Counted from the first letter of the stretch, positions 1 to 11,139 are shown. The stretch: 64,000 nucleotides of DNA from Prorocentrum cordatum (GCA_963575745.1 CAUYUJ010001726.1:20001-84000), one strand, 5' to 3'. Notes: generated by a model not told the origin, from the sequence alone. Made by a program: numbers and translations.

Positions 1-477
1 TCGTCCTCCGTCCCCACGCCTCCCGACGTCGAGGTCCAGCCCCCGACCGATCGAGCCGATAGCAAGGACGACGTGGTCGACGTCCCTCAACGCACGGGGA
101 AGCTGGAAAAAATATGGGTTGGAAAGCCACTGAATGTGGGTGGGAATGGCCAGGGCCGGAAACAACTGGCAGCAGGTGAAGCGAGCTCGAAACAGTGGGG
201 ATGCGGTCGCCAAGGCTGGAAAGATAGAAAACTGGCCAGGGCTTGGCAGAGCGAAAGGGCTGGCCCCAGGCACTTTCTCCAGCTTCCATGCGGTCATCGC
301 CGTCGCCATCGACGTCGTCCTCACCCCGTGGCCCCTCCTCGAGGCCCAGCCCCCTCCCGTCCTCCCCGGGGCCGCGAGGGCGCCTGCACCCCGTCGACTG
401 CGTGCAGCCCGGTGGGCCTCAGGCGGTCGAAGATGTAGCACTTGACCATGCCCTTGCCCTGCGCTGGCGTCGAGGAG
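1..477 (+). other. Open frame at window edge, no gene assigned
   Basis: Frame 1 is open from base 1 to 438, and its first ~45 codons have mixed composition. After that it turns Arg/Pro-rich, as random GC-rich DNA does. It could be the end of an exon that begins outside the window. No domain or splice signal is recognised, so no gene is called. Confidence 0.15.
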
Positions 478-745
478 GCCAGGAGGAGGAGGGAAGAGGA
501 GGAGGAGGAGAAGGAGGAGGAGGAGGAGGAGGAGGAGGAGGAGGACGAGGAGGGGGAGGAGAGGAGGAGGGAGGAGGAGAGGGAGGAGGAGGAGGAGGAG
601 GATGAGGAGGAGGAGGAGGAGGAGGAGGAGGAGGGGAGGAGGAGGAGGAGGGGGAGGAGGAGGAGGAGGGGAGGAGAGGAGGAGGAGGAGGAGGACGAGG
701 AGGAGGAGGAGGGGGAGGAGGAGGAGGAGGAGGGGGAGCCCGTGC
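478..745. repeat. (GGA)n array, first of many
   Basis: Almost pure GGA with scattered GGG and GAC variants. The poly-Glu, poly-Arg and poly-Gly reading frames it makes are artefacts of the triplet. It is the distal end of the composite block at 1020-1590 (minus orientation). Bases 746-1019 hold a short CTG/TCC run and nothing else recognisable. Confidence 0.9.
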
Positions 746-1019
746 AAACCAGCCCTCCCACGCAGGACGTTGCAGTCAGCCCTCCCAAGGACGTTGCGGG
801 GAGGCGCATCAGGGACGTTGCAATCGGCCCTCACGCCAGGCTCCCTCGTCTGAGGCCGCTGCAGATAGTGTGTCCACTGATGGAGGCCGTCTGGGCCGCG
901 CTTGCTTTGCTGTTGCTGCTGCTGCTGCTCCTCGTCTTCTCCTCGTCGTCCCCTTCTGCTTTCTTCCTTTTTCCCAAGCCACAGGGCGCCCTCTCCGAGC
1001 TAGTACCTCGTTGGAAGAC

Positions 1020-1590
1020 AACCTGTGAAACATGCGGAACTGAGAAGACCACTCCTGGGACCGCAACGCCGCGACTCGACTCACCGTTACGGTTGCATCT
1101 TGGCGATCCTGGAGCGTGCCAGAACACCACTCCTGGGACTTCAACACAGCGAGTCAACGTGACTGTTGTTGCGCCCTGGCATTTTGACATCGGGCCACAT
1201 AACCATTTCTGGGACGTTCACCATGAGAACACTTGAAACTGCCTCGAACTCTTAAATCGAATGTGCGCGGCGCTAAGGCGAGAGCCTCAATTTGAAAGCG
1301 GGCCGACATCCATCCGTGAAGCTCTTACAATGGTTTGAAACGAACGCGCGCGGCGCTAAGACGAAAACCAGACTTTGGAAAGGAGCCGCCCTCCATCAGT
1401 GAAACCCTTGCATCTTGGAAATAATGAATGAGCGCGGCGCCAAGGCGCGAGCCGCATCTTGAAAGCGGACCGCCCTCCACCCGTGAAACTCTTGCAACCG
1501 TTGAAGACGAAACAGCGCGGCGCACAGCGCGAGCCACATGTTGGAAGCGGACCGCCCTCCATCCGCTGAAAATCTGGCGAACGGTGAGGA
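1020..1590 (-). repeat. Composite minisatellite, copy 1 (A + B units)
   Basis: Read on the minus strand, four ~83-bp B units (1590-1251) come first, each containing AATGTGGCTCTCGCC-like and GCGCCGCGCACATTCG-like cores. About two ~75-bp A units follow (1215-1020), with cores such as GGCGTTCTGGCACG and a TGACTCGTGGCGTTGAAG-like segment. The block ends in GTCTTCCAACGAGG, then the triplet array. The same order recurs near 51, 54 and 57 kb. Confidence 0.75.
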
Positions 1591-1744
1591 AATCTCAGGC
1601 GAAACCCCCGGCCCGCCCCTTCGACCAGTCTTGGGGTGCGACAGGGAGGACTAGCTTGCAAGGAGGAAGAGCCATATGGGGAGGGCGAGAGGGCGGAGCG
1701 AAGAAGTGAACGAGGGAGGTCAAGGGAGGACGAGGGCAACATGT

Positions 1745-2041
1745 CTTCATCATCCTCCTTTTTCGCCTCCTCCTCCTCCTCCTCCAGCACCACCATCTCC
1801 TTCTCCCTTCTCCTCACCTGATGAACCCTCCTCCTCCCTCCTCCTCCTTCCTCCTCCTCCTGTTCCCCCTCATCATCATGATCAACATCATCATAATCAT
1901 CATTATCATCATCATCAGCATCATCAGCATCATCATCATCAGCATCATCAGCAGCAGCATCAGCATCATCAGCAGCATCCTCATCATCATCATCCTCAGC
2001 ATCAGCATCAGCATCAGCATCAGCATCATCATCATCATCAA

Positions 2042-2073
<32 letters not shown>

Positions 2074-2215
2074 GCAGCATCAGCATCATCATCAGCATCA
2101 TCATCATTACTGTTAGCATCATCAACAGCAGCATCAGCATCAGCATCAGCAGCATCAACAGCATCAGTATCAGCATCAGCATCAGCATCAACGATACCGT
2201 CATCGACACCATCAT
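1745..2215. repeat. (TCC)n passing into (CAT/CAG)n
   Basis: A TCC/CTC tract (to ~1870) turns into ~340 bp built only of CAT, CAG and CAA triplets. Open frames here read as poly-His/Gln, poly-Ile/Ser or poly-Asp/Ala on the other strand, and are not genes. Confidence 0.9.
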
Positions 2216-2317
2216 CATCACCGACATGTTGATCGCTGGAACAAAGGCCAGGCGGATGATGCGGCGTCTCGCGTGACCCGCGAGCGCCAGGCATGCTCGC
2301 GTCGTGAACAACAATCA

Positions 2318-2710
2318 GGACGGGAGAAGGAGGAGGAGGAGGAGGAGGAGGAGGAGGAGGAGGAGGAGAAGGCGGAATAGGAGGAGGAGGAAGTGTTTTA
2401 CCGTGTTCGGCCTCTGGGGGCCCTCGCCGGGCCCCTGGACCGTCAACGAAACGACGCAGGAGGAGAAACCGGTCCTGGGGAAGGGGTCGGGACTTCCGGG
2501 GACCGCGCGTTGAAAAATTAGGACGTCGCATGTCTGGGGAGCGAGGAGGAGGGCTAGGAGAGGCAGGACGAGGGGGAGGGCGAGGAGAGGAGCACGTGGA
2601 GGAGGGCGAAGAGAGGGAGGACGAGGAGAGGGAGGCCGAGGGGGAGGGCGAGGAGGGGGGGCACGAGGAGGAGGGCCAGGAGGGGAGGGACGAGGAGGGG
2701 GAGGAGGACT
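2318..2710. repeat. Two (GGA)n arrays with a 145-bp spacer
   Basis: A pure GGA run (2318-2395) and a degenerate GGA/GGC run (2541-2710) flank a unique GC-rich spacer. The next 300 bases (2711-3014) hold nothing recognisable. Confidence 0.85.
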
Positions 2711-3014
2711 ACTGCAAGCCGAGAGCTTTGGGACGCCAAAGGAGGTCCGAGGGCGGATGTCTTCGGAGGGGGCCACGAGGTACCGGTACCGCTGCGCCCC
2801 TTAGGCGAATCCAGCGGTGGCGACGAGGGCATCCCAGGAGGCCCAAAAAGGCGAAAACGAGAGAAGGGTAACGGTACGGATATGCGGCAGGTTCGTGTCG
2901 TGCCGACTTCGGCGCTGGCTTCTGGCACCGCGGGGATGGCTCAGCCTGCAACTATCGGCGGTCTCCGAGACGTCAGCTCGTTCGACCTCGCCCGATTCTG
3001 GGTCCCTGGTTCGG

Positions 3015-3192
3015 CTGCACGTAAGAGTGACCCTGGGTAAGAGTGACCTTTGGTGCGCGGCAAAACGGGGGACGCGGGGTGGCCAAACCTGGGCGCGCAA
3101 GCCGCTGCTACCGCTTCGCGCTCAGCGATCGGGGCATCCCATTGGGCCCGCACCCAAAGGTCACTCCGGCGAAAGGTCACTCTTACGTGCAG
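3015..3192. mobile_element. TIR element, family G copy 1
   Basis: The left arm begins CTGCACGTAAGAGTGACC. The right arm ends with its reverse complement, and inner motifs with AGAGTGACCTTTGGTGCG also mirror. The arms are ~43 bp, imperfect, and the total is 178 bp with no ORF, so this looks like a non-autonomous foldback element. A longer relative lies at 18970-19335. Confidence 0.6.
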
Positions 3193-3264
3193 TCGACTGG
3201 TGGCGTTCAACGTTGAACGCCGGCGGCGGGGTCGACACGACGCGCACCTGCCGCACCTCTTCTC

Positions 3265-3467
3265 GGCGGCGAGCGGGGGGGAAAGCGAGAAGAAGAAGGC
3301 CTTCTCGGAAGGCTCGGAGGTCCCCCGGCATGCTGGGAAGTGCTCTTTAAGCCTTCCCCGAAGACGCAGGAAAACACTTCTCAGAAGGCGCGAGGGCCTC
3401 TGAGAAGTCCCGCCGCCTGCTGAGAAGGCCTTCCCCTCCTCATTTCCCCCCCTCATCGCTCACCGCC
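3265..3467. mobile_element. TIR element, family H copy 1
   Basis: The element is bounded by GGCGGCGAGCG and its inverse CGCTCACCGCC. It carries several CCTTCTCGGAAGG / CTTCTGAGAAG palindromes, so it would fold into a branched hairpin. A second copy at 30343-30730 is interrupted by another repeat. No coding content. Confidence 0.6.
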
Positions 3468-3484
3468 GAAAGGAGTATGCTTGG

Positions 3485-3638
3485 GTCGGGCATGTCCCCC
3501 TACAGGCGGAGCTTTGACGAAAAATACATTCACCAAAAAACATACTCAACACATAATCCGAGGACCGTCGAAAAATGGGGCGCCGACTACTTTTCTGACT
3601 ATTTCTGAACCTCCCTCCTGTGGAGGGACACGCCCGAC
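3485..3638. mobile_element. TIR element, family M copy 1 (154 bp)
   Basis: The left end GTCGGGCATGTCCCCCTAC is inverted at the right end (GGAGGGACACGCCCGAC), giving ~25-bp TIRs with about five mismatches. The interior is A-rich (AAAAATAC-type words) against GC-rich flanks. There is no ORF. A 153-bp relative lies at 59709-59861. Confidence 0.7.
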
Positions 3639-3761
3639 GGAAGCTTGCGTCGCCCCCTGCCGAGCCGAGCTGGGCCTCTCCAGGGTCGGTGGCCCCCGGC
3701 CCGGCCAGGGCCCTCGCACGCGTGCACGCCCCGGGGCCCAGGGCCGGCGCCCCGGCATTAG

Positions 3762-4001
3762 GTCGGGCAGGTCCTCCCAGAGGCGGAGCTTCTGAGAATA
3801 AACCAATCATATTCAGAAGATGTTCAAACTTATACATGTTCGAAAAAAATGTTCAAGAGATGTTCGAACTTATACACAGTCTGGAAAATGTTCAAAACAT
3901 GTTCAAACCATGGTCGAAATCATAAAAGGAAAGCAACAGACCACAAATAAACAAACATGTCCCGCTCTTGGAGATCCCTCCCGTGGAGGGACGCGCCCGA
4001 C
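3762..4001. mobile_element. TIR element, family M copy 2
   Basis: It starts GTCGGGCAGGTCCTCCCAG and ends GTGGAGGGACGCGCCCGAC. The interior is longer than in copy 1 and AT-rich, with repeated ATGTTCAAA/ATGTTCGAA words. It lies 123 bp after copy 1, separated by a GC-rich spacer. Confidence 0.65.
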
Positions 4002-4084
4002 TCAAGCCTAGCGCCCCTCGACGCCAGGCGCCTCCGAGAGGGCGAACACAAGAGGCGGCAGCGAGGCGAGGCTATAGCGGCAAG

Positions 4085-4377
4085 GGAGGCGAGTGCGAGG
4101 CGAGGAGGGCGCGAGGGCGAGAACGAGGCGAAGACGAGGCGAAGAAGGCGAAGACGAGGCGAAGACGAAGCGAAAACGAGGCGAAGACGAGGCGAAGACG
4201 AGGCGAAGAAGGCGAGGTGCAGTCGCACCTGGGCCAGAAGAACACCGCTCAAGAATACGAGGGGCCCAAACAGAACAGAGAGCATCCGAAGGCATCCTCC
4301 CCAGGGTGCACAGGAGCGCCCACCAAAAGCACGAAGAACACTCGGGTGCCCTCCCCGAGCCGACCTCGATCTAAGTT
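4085..4377. repeat. 12-bp minisatellite, then dispersed repeat P copy 1
   Basis: To ~4225 the sequence repeats GACGAGGCGAAG with one-base variants. At 4228-4377 it matches segments at 22895-22986 and 61845-61985, sharing CAGGGTGCACAGGA-like, CACGAAGA and CCCCGAACCGACCTCGATCT-like words. The P repeat has no protein identity I recognise. Confidence 0.65.
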
Positions 4378-4485
4378 CGGTCCGACCGTAGCCACCAGTG
4401 GGGCTTCTGCACCGAATGTGCTGAGGCCTTTTCCACAGGAACCGCTGTTGGAACTCGAGGACCTCCCAATCTCTTCGCCTCCTCC

Positions 4486-5060
4486 TTATCCTCCGCAGTA
4501 TCCTAGTCTTTCTCATGTTCCTCCTCCTCCTCGGCCTCGCCGCAGAAATGCGCCTGGGAGTCGGGGAGGGCCCGTCCTCTGCCCTCCTCCTCCTCCTCCT
4601 CCTCCTCCTCCTCCTCTTCCTCCTTCTCCTCATCCTCCTCTTCCTCCTCCGCTTCCTCGTTCCCTCCTCTGGCCTCGGTGGGGGGCGCGCGGGCGTGCCC
4701 TCCGCCGCTTGCGCGCGGAAGGCCGCGTCGTGGGGGGCGCGCGCGGGCCCCGCTCCCCGCGCCTTCATCTCGACCTCGCCGCGGAAGTGCGCCTGGGCGT
4801 CGGGAGGGCCGTCCTCTGCCGTCCTCCTCCTTCTCCTCCTGCTCCTCCTCCTCCTCCTCCTCCTCTTCCCCTCCTGCCCCTCCCCCAACCACTTTCTCTC
4901 CTCTCATCCTCCTCCTGCCCCTCCTCCTCCTCCTCCTCCTCCTCCTCCTCCTCCTCCTCCTCCTCCTCCTCCTCCTCCTCCTCCTCCCCCTCCCCCTCCT
5001 CAACCTCAACCTCAACCTCCTCCTCCTCCTCCTCGTCTTCCTCCTCCTCCTCCAAGATGC
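4486..5060. repeat. (CTC)n arrays with GC-rich spacer
   Basis: Triplet runs at 4486-4670 and 4830-5060 are separated by a spacer. In the spacer a ~40-bp segment (CGCCGCGGAAGTGCGCCTGG type) appears twice, at ~4540 and ~4780. No gene. Confidence 0.85.
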
Positions 5061-5281
5061 AAGGTGTGTGAATGCAGTGGGGGCGCGCATCAAGAAACTG
5101 ACTGCTTTTCGTCAGGGGGCACTGGGTTTCTGCGCTTCGCACGCTGCGCGGTGCCTTCTCGTGGCCGCTGAAGGAACAGTTATGCTCGGGGTGCTCTGGG
5201 CCCCCCCCCCACTTGCGTCTCGCGCCTGCGGGTTTCAGGGCCGCGTTTCTTGTCACGGTTCCTTGCGGCCGCGCCCGCACT

Positions 5282-5434
5282 GTAGATGGGGTCGGAGTAT
5301 CGCGCCACATCGCTGGTGCATCGCCGATGCATCGGCGATGCATCGGCGACGTCGGCGTGGAGAAAATCGGGCTCCACATCGAGCCGCGTCGCCGATACAT
5401 CGGCGATGCGGCGCCACCCTCCGACTCCATCTAC
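5282..5434. mobile_element. TIR element, family C copy 1 (153 bp)
   Basis: The arms GTAGATGGGGTCGGAG and CTCCGACTCCATCTAC are inverted. The interior is full of the palindromic word GCATCGGCGATGC/GCATCGCCGATGC. Longer copies occur at 15091-15302 and 18671-18886. No ORF is conserved between copies. Confidence 0.75.
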
Positions 5435-6094
5435 CCCGGCCCCATCGAGGAGGTCTAGATCCTTCCGCCTTCCTCGACCATCGTGGGGCGGAGGGCTCAA
5501 AAACTCAGATCGTGCTCCATCCACTTGGGCCCGTTGTGGCACTGTCTCGAGAGCATCTTAACTCCATCCTGGTGGGTTTTGGCCCGTTTGGGGGCGATCT
5601 TGGGCGTTTCTTGGGCTGTCTTGCGCGCTTTATTGCGTTTTAAACAAAAAAGCAGAACAACGGCAACGCCCAAACCAAGTCACATCAATTGAGTTGACGG
5701 TTCTGGCCTTTTTGGGCAGCCACCCAGGGCCTCCACAACGGCCCAAGATGTGCGACCTACACTCCCTTGTGTTTTGTTCTGCTTCGTGCTACGGCCAATC
5801 ATTAATTCGATCATTCGGAATCATTTTACGAGATCGCCACAGCGCCCTGACGCACAAGTTGACAAAACCTCAGGTCCCCTCGCGCTTTCTGTTTTTGATA
5901 CTGTAGGATGTATTCAGGTGGCCCACGTTCCAGCTTTCTGTGCGTTTCTTGGCCTTCCTGGGTGCTCGAATCGAAAGTGGAACGGCAAACCGTACCAGAT
6001 ACAACACCTGAGGCGTGCATTTGTTTCCCATGACTTCTCCATGCAGCAGGTATGAACTGGTAGATGAGAGCTAAAGCATGGGATGTGCAAATAC
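5435..6094. other. Unique sequence, nothing recognised
   Basis: Mixed-composition DNA, somewhat richer in A+T than its surroundings. There are short open frames on both strands but no domain, splice pattern or repeat that supports a gene. Confidence 0.4.
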
Positions 6095-6245
6095 ATGGCC
6101 GAAAGATCTGGGAGACTCTTTTTTTCCGTTACTCCGATGCGATAGCGTCTCTTGTACAGGAGGCAACCATACGTTATAAGCGCGCGCCGCTTGAGCCCCA
6201 GCGGCGGCGGACGCAGGCGCGTCGCTCGCAGGCTCGCATTAACCT
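6095..6245. repeat. Dispersed repeat N, single unit
   Basis: The segment GAAAGATCTGG...CGCTTGAGCCC...GACGCAGGCGCGTCGCT matches the 107-bp tandem units at 12202-12560, including the CAACCAT..TTATAAGCGCGC core. Both copies end in the same GCGGCGGACGCAGGCGCGTC tail. Confidence 0.7.
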
Positions 6246-7000
6246 CCGCCTAGAGCCAGGAGGGGACCGAGCGATGGCCGACGTCATGCTACATGAAATG
6301 CGCAACTGTATTCGCAGCGGCAGCGGCCGCACAGCGGACATCCTTGCTACTGCGTTTCAGCAGCGAGGTCACAAAAAAAAAGGAGAAGTGAGAGGGCGCA
6401 CGCGGTTAATGGCCAGTTACCAAGCACTGCGACCCTGAAACAAAAAATGCGTGTGACCAGGCAGGGGCTTCAGGTGGAACCGAAAAGCCGAGAGAGAAAA
6501 ACAAAAAAAAAAAACAAAAAAAAAAACGGTGGATGGGCAGGCATCTGGCCGCGTGGCCTGCATGCCTCCACCGCCAGCCCTCCGCGGGCCAGGCTCCGAT
6601 GCGGCTGTCTGGTTGTCCCTGTGCGGTATGCATCGGCGTACCTCATACTTGGATGACTGGTTACACGCCATTACTCGTAGGAGTAACGCGTGACGAGTTC
6701 AACCTTCGGCATGTCCATCGGCCGCAATACCACGCGCATCACGCCACTGTGCACTATTTACCCCGCCTCTCGCGATCATGCGTTGGACCCCACTGTCCGC
6801 GGGTGTCTCGCGATCCTTACTGGATGAGGACTTGAAGACAGACTCGTCATCAGCACTGCCTTGATGCAGGGACCACCTATTTCAGATATGCGATCCGTTT
6901 GCGTTGGAGCAAATGGTATTCCTTCAACTCGCGCAGCATAACGATGGCTGGGCAGCAGCCCAGACAGCTACGGGCCCCTGGTCAGGCCACAGCTGAATGG
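6246..7000. other. Unique sequence with an A-rich tract
   Basis: Nothing gene-like is supported. A purine tract of A runs broken by single C or G lies at ~6498-6527. Coding-like material begins on the minus strand near 6990-7230. Confidence 0.35.
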
Positions 7001-7556
7001 CTGAAGCGCGCAAGCAACCGACGCGACTTACAGCGCGCACCGATGCAGCAGGCAACCGCATTTTCCCGCTCGGCGCGCGCCCACGCTGCAATTGGCCCTG
7101 CACCTTGGACGCCACGCCCCTTGACTTCGTCGCCAGCATCGCCGTTGAGGCGACGGTAGCCAGAGTCGCCGTTGTATACGTCCATCTCCCTTCGTCCGAA
7201 ATCGTTCTTGGGCAAGAGCAGTCGCGTTGCGGCGCTGCGTCGTCGCGCTCGCGCGTCGGCCGGTTCTTGGGCGCGTCGCAAAAGGGCCACGCGCGACGCG
7301 CGCCGCGGCCGCGCCCGGGCGGCGCGCGCCAGCGCGCCGCGTAAGCCGGCAACACACACGCCACGCATGCGTCGTCGCCTTCTCCCGCCCCTGCTCTGGT
7401 CAGCTCCAGGCAGGACGAAGATCTTCTCCTCCGTTCATCCTGGTCAATCTGGGCGAGGCTACCCCGACGTCGACGCATCGCGCGGCGCAGTTGTGCAACG
7501 ATGCCTGTTGTGCTTGCGCGCGCCAAACGCACCTGCTGCGCAATTGACGCGCTTAC

Positions 7557-7660
7557 CAGTCGCGTCTTCGACTCCTGCCACATTGATGTCGTCTAAGCGC
7601 TCATTGGCAAAATGGTCTGGGCTCGCTTCGACTTCCGCGTCGCCGGGGCTCGGTTCGGAG
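7557..7660 (-). CDS. Candidate exon of unrecognised minus-strand gene (J)
   Basis: The frame reads a mixed acidic peptide containing SPDHFANERLDDINVAGVE. It ends at ACTG followed by GTAAGC, a consensus 5' splice donor at 7556. The upstream boundary is uncertain; an AG near 7660 is possible. It lies downstream of three other candidate exons (7703-8368) on the same strand. A further coding-like stretch with KNDFGRREMDVYNGDSGY lies at ~7210-7080. No family is recognised. Confidence 0.35.
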
Positions 7661-7702
7661 CCAGGGCCCGCCGCGGTTGTCCCTCGTTTGAACGGGAACG
7701 CC

Positions 7703-7792
7703 CTGGGAAGCGCCCTCGGCGCCCTTTGCTTGATTGGGGCACTGCACACAGCGCCACGATTCGTCGCGGCACGCAGAGCAAAGTCGTGTTCT
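7703..7792 (-). CDS. Candidate exon with C4 cluster (I)
   Basis: An AG acceptor at 7794-7793 (GGTGCAG) opens a frame with Cys-x2-Cys-x6-Cys-x2-Cys (CSACRDESWRCVQC), a pattern typical of small zinc-binding knuckles. The frame is phase 0, matching the phase-0 donor at 8108 that ends the preceding candidate exon; the implied intron is 316 nt. The 3' boundary is not clear (GT at ~7700). Function unknown; zinc binding is inferred from spacing only. Confidence 0.35.
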
Positions 7793-8108
7793 CTGCACCG
7801 AAGCTGAGCCACGTGACAATGCAAAACATACAATGCGTTCTTTCGCTGCCAACACGCCGCGGGCCAGGCGCATTCGAAAAAGCTCTATCTAGGCGCATGG
7901 GCGCGATGAAGCACGATTTGTTGCACGCGGCCGCGCATGAGAGCAGTCTCTGACTAGCCCACCTTGCTTTGCTGCGCGCGCAAAAATCACCGCGCCGGCG
8001 GCCTCGTCGTTCTTGGAAACTCTGAATTTGCACGCCCATCTCGATTCGCGAATATTCGGAGCATGTTCTGACGCCCTGTACCCGACAACAGTTGCTGTCG
8101 AACCAGAC

Positions 8109-8179
8109 CTTAAGTTCTGTATACAGGGCCATGGGACCTTCACCCTTCGCGAGGAGGTCGCCCTCCTTGACCACGTCAG
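8109..8179 (-). CDS. Candidate exon (H) of unrecognised gene
   Basis: Bounded by an AG acceptor (8181-8180) and a GT donor (8108-8107). Joined to the exon at 8278-8368, the split codon gives Ser and the frame stays open: SDVVKEGDLLAKGEGPMALY and onward, 24 codons in total. The peptide is charged and non-repetitive, unlike the random Arg/Pro-rich frames nearby. No family is recognised. Confidence 0.4.
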
Positions 8180-8277
8180 CTCTTGTTGATGCAGCGCGCA
8201 CGCACGCTCGCACTGTTGTGAGATGGCGGCCATCGTGAAATAGCTTGTGCTGTTGTGTCGTCCGCGCGCCCTTGGAC

Positions 8278-8368
8278 ATATCTGCTGTGCAGCAGAGGTC
8301 GCGACGCTGGCAATGTCCGCCAGCGTCGACACCATGGCGGGGGCGAGATACGCCTCCTCAACATCGCA
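8278..8368 (-). CDS. Candidate exon (G) of unrecognised gene
   Basis: After an AG acceptor (8370-8369) the frame reads 30 codons, starting CDVEEAYLAPAMVSTLADIA, plus one base. A GT (8277) and an AG (8181-8180) define a 98-nt intron whose phase fits the next candidate exon. This is the best-supported splice pair in the 7-12 kb region. The peptide is helix-like. What precedes it upstream could not be resolved. Confidence 0.4.
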
Positions 8369-8520
8369 CTGATAGTCCCGGGTTTCGGCAAGTTGCCCTG
8401 CTCCTCACTGGTCACCGTGACCAGCGCACGGCCCTGGCAATCGCCTCACTCGGCACAGCGCACGGGGGCGCTAACACAGCGCCCTCATGCATTCCTTGTC
8501 CTCTTGTAGTTATACCTGTC

Positions 8521-8760
8521 ACGCCTCCGAGATGCGAGCTTCAAGATCAGCCTCCAGTTCCTCCTGGATTGTGGGGCGTCAGCCACCGCTGGCGTCTGGA
8601 GGGGCCTGTTGTTGCTCCTGTTGGGCGCGCCCACTCGATAGCGACGTCTCCGCCAGGCCCTCAAGCTTAGACAGGTCATCGTCGAGTCCTGCCCAGGGCA
8701 TTGATTTGAGAGGTTGGATGACGCGCGCGGGAACAGACGCAGTGATGTCGCGCGCGGTTA
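8521..8760 (-). other. Coding-like island with in-frame stop
   Basis: One minus frame reads an acidic stretch containing GLDDDLSKLEGLAETSLSSG. It meets TGA, then continues in the same frame as RPTIQEELEADLEARISEA and stops. Either the TGA lies in an intron or the copy is broken. The charged C-terminus resembles many small coiled-coil proteins and is not diagnostic. Confidence 0.3.
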
Positions 8761-9459
8761 CAGCTGCCATATGGAACACCGTCATCAAAATATACGAGCG
8801 CGCAACCACCTGCACAATGCGCCGCGGGAGGCCCGTGGATAGTTTCAGCCAGGCGCGCTAGCGCCTAAATTCCAATCCGGAAATAACTCCCGAAGGGAAA
8901 TAATTCAAATCGGCGAGATTCTCCTCGCCGAGGTCATCCGCGGGCGCCGCTGCTCTGCGGGCAAGAAGCCGAACGCCGTGGAAGGTTCTCCCGCCGGCAA
9001 CCTCGCGACCAACGCCAGCGCGCGCGCGCGGCCGTCGCGTCGGAGCCGATCTCGCGGACGACGCGGGCTTCAACGCACAGGGAAGCGCGTGCGTTCATCT
9101 GGGCATTAGACCGGGACCTCTCGGCCACCGACACTAACAACTGCCTGACCTCGGTTTGGGTAATTGCACGTGACCGGGCACGGTCGATCCCAGTCCCCCC
9201 CAGTCGTCCTCCCGGCGGCAGGTCGGCGGTCGCCCACCAGATCACCTCGTTAATAATAGTGCTGCCCAGCTGGTAACGCCTTGGCGCGCGAGGCTCCGTG
9301 AGCCTCGGCAACTGTAGTGCCCCCCTTTATTGCCTCAGAACTTACCTGCCGGATGTTTGGTGCGCGGATGGGATCGGACATGTCCGTTCCTTGCTCGTAA
9401 TCTATCAGTCCTGCAGCTGGGTTGAAAGTTTACAAACGCGACGAAATGCGCGTTGAAAT

Positions 9460-9840
9460 CATGGTCCGCGGCTCGCTGCGCCTGCGGCCTTCCCGCGTCG
9501 GCCCGCGTTCGAGGTTGCCCCCGAGGCGAGTCGCCTCTTGAAGGCAAACTGCGACGCGCCGCCAAGCCCTCCACCGAGTTCCATGTCGTCGAGGCAGTTA
9601 GTTGCCATGTCCAGAAGACACGGTACGCGCGATAGCGAAAACTTCGGCGCGCATGTCGGCCACGAGTGGCAATGTCAGGAAGATAGCGACATCGTCGTCT
9701 GAGCCGAGACCTTCCGATGGAAAGTCAACGGGGAGCGCAGCGCAGTCTAGACCCTGAGGGTCTTCGCCACAGTCGCCGCTGCCGTCTTCAACCTTCTATG
9801 GGTCCTTTCTCGGGATCGACGTTGGCTTCTTCGTCACCCT
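9460..9840 (-). other. Acidic coding-like islands in two frames
   Basis: The minus frame at 9792-9598 reads 64 codons that include VEDGSGDCGEDPQGLDCAAL and VADMRAEVFAIARTVSSG, then TAA. A different frame starts at an ATG at 9608 (MATNCLDDMELGGGLGGASQ) and runs to a TGA near 9460. Just upstream, GDEEANVDPEKGPIE sits in a third frame. Composition is protein-like, but the frame changes have no convincing introns. Could be exons or a decayed gene. Confidence 0.3.
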
Positions 9841-11139
9841 GTCGCGCGAATTTCGCCCGGCGCCGGGCGCAAGCCGGCGGCGCTCCGCCAGCCCATGACA
9901 GAACGCAGCAATCCGTCGCGTTCGATCACGAAATCACGCCCGGGAGGCGTGGGGGGAGAAGACCGATCTCCTGCGATGAACGTAGATCGCCGCGGCCGGC
10001 GGCCACGCGCGACGCGGGCCGCGGGTTCCCAGCGCGCTCGCGCGCGCGCGTTGCGGGCCCCGGGTTGCTGAGGGAGGCGCCGTCCTGTCGCATCGAATTG
10101 TCGCGTCTCCAACGACCGCTTCGCGTTATGGCCGAGGGCCACTCGACGGACGACCTCGCCCCGCGCGGGCCCGCCAGCGAGCGTCCGCGCGCGCGTCTCG
10201 GCATTTTTGCCGGCGCGGGCAAATTCGCTCCACTAGAGACTCTTCCTGTCGTTTCACGCAAGATTCTGCCTATCTGGTCGGCCTAGAAAGCGCGCGCTGA
10301 TAATGGCGGGCGATTTGTCCCGCCATTCGGCACGTCGTTGGTCGCGCCCGCGCCAATCCGATTCGTGCCCCGCACAAATAGCACGCGTAGGTCGCCGAAG
10401 TCTGCCGGCGCCCCATGGCGCTTAGTACTTATGTATATACGATTCACCAGGCGACTTACTGGCGCGACCAAACTTGATACACGAATGGCCACGACGCATC
10501 CGGATAGCTCGGAGACGCAGGTCCTCAAGCGCGTCTCCACTTGGCCCCGGTTCCAAAAACTAGCCTGGGGGCCCCATCAGGACAACCTGCATCCTGAGAG
10601 CCCTGTTAGTAGATTTCGAACTCTCCCATAGCGTGGCCCCGCCCTCTTGCGCGGCAGTTGCAAGCGCTGGTCAGCGGGCGTGGCCGCCCAAAGTAACAGG
10701 CGACCGCGCGCCTGCAGGATGCCCGAGTAACGCGCGCCTGCAGATGTCATTATTTCGTTGTGCGCTATAGATCGCAAAAAAGCCCCCATTGCAAAGTTCG
10801 GCGATCGCCGCCCTGATATCTTCCACTACCAGCGCCTCGCGCGAAACTAAGCACATCCGCGGCGAAGCGCGCGCCCGTGCAGAGAAAGCCTTGAGACGGC
10901 TGGCGATTGGAGCAAGCGAGCGCGGCCGCAGCGCTAACCTGTCCCCGCCGCAGCTGGTCGACGCGCGGCAGGGGGCCCAGAAGCTTGCGGCACGAGTGCG
11001 CCCTTCCGCCGTCGTGGCTCCAATGGTCCTGGTCTGCCGCGATGCGCGATGATGAGCTCGCGTCGCCGGTCGCCGATGTGGAACGCATGGGTGTCCAAGT
11101 ATCTGGAGGTGGGATGTCCCCCCGGTCTCCAGCCCTTCC

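Noticed and set aside
478-745. Poly-Glu, poly-Ser and poly-Gly open frames over GGA/CTC arrays here and elsewhere (e.g. 14-16 kb, 20 kb, 25 kb, 31 kb, 60 kb)
   Set aside because: Long open frames arise automatically because GGA/TCC and CAT triplets lack stop codons; flanks show no domains or splice pattern.
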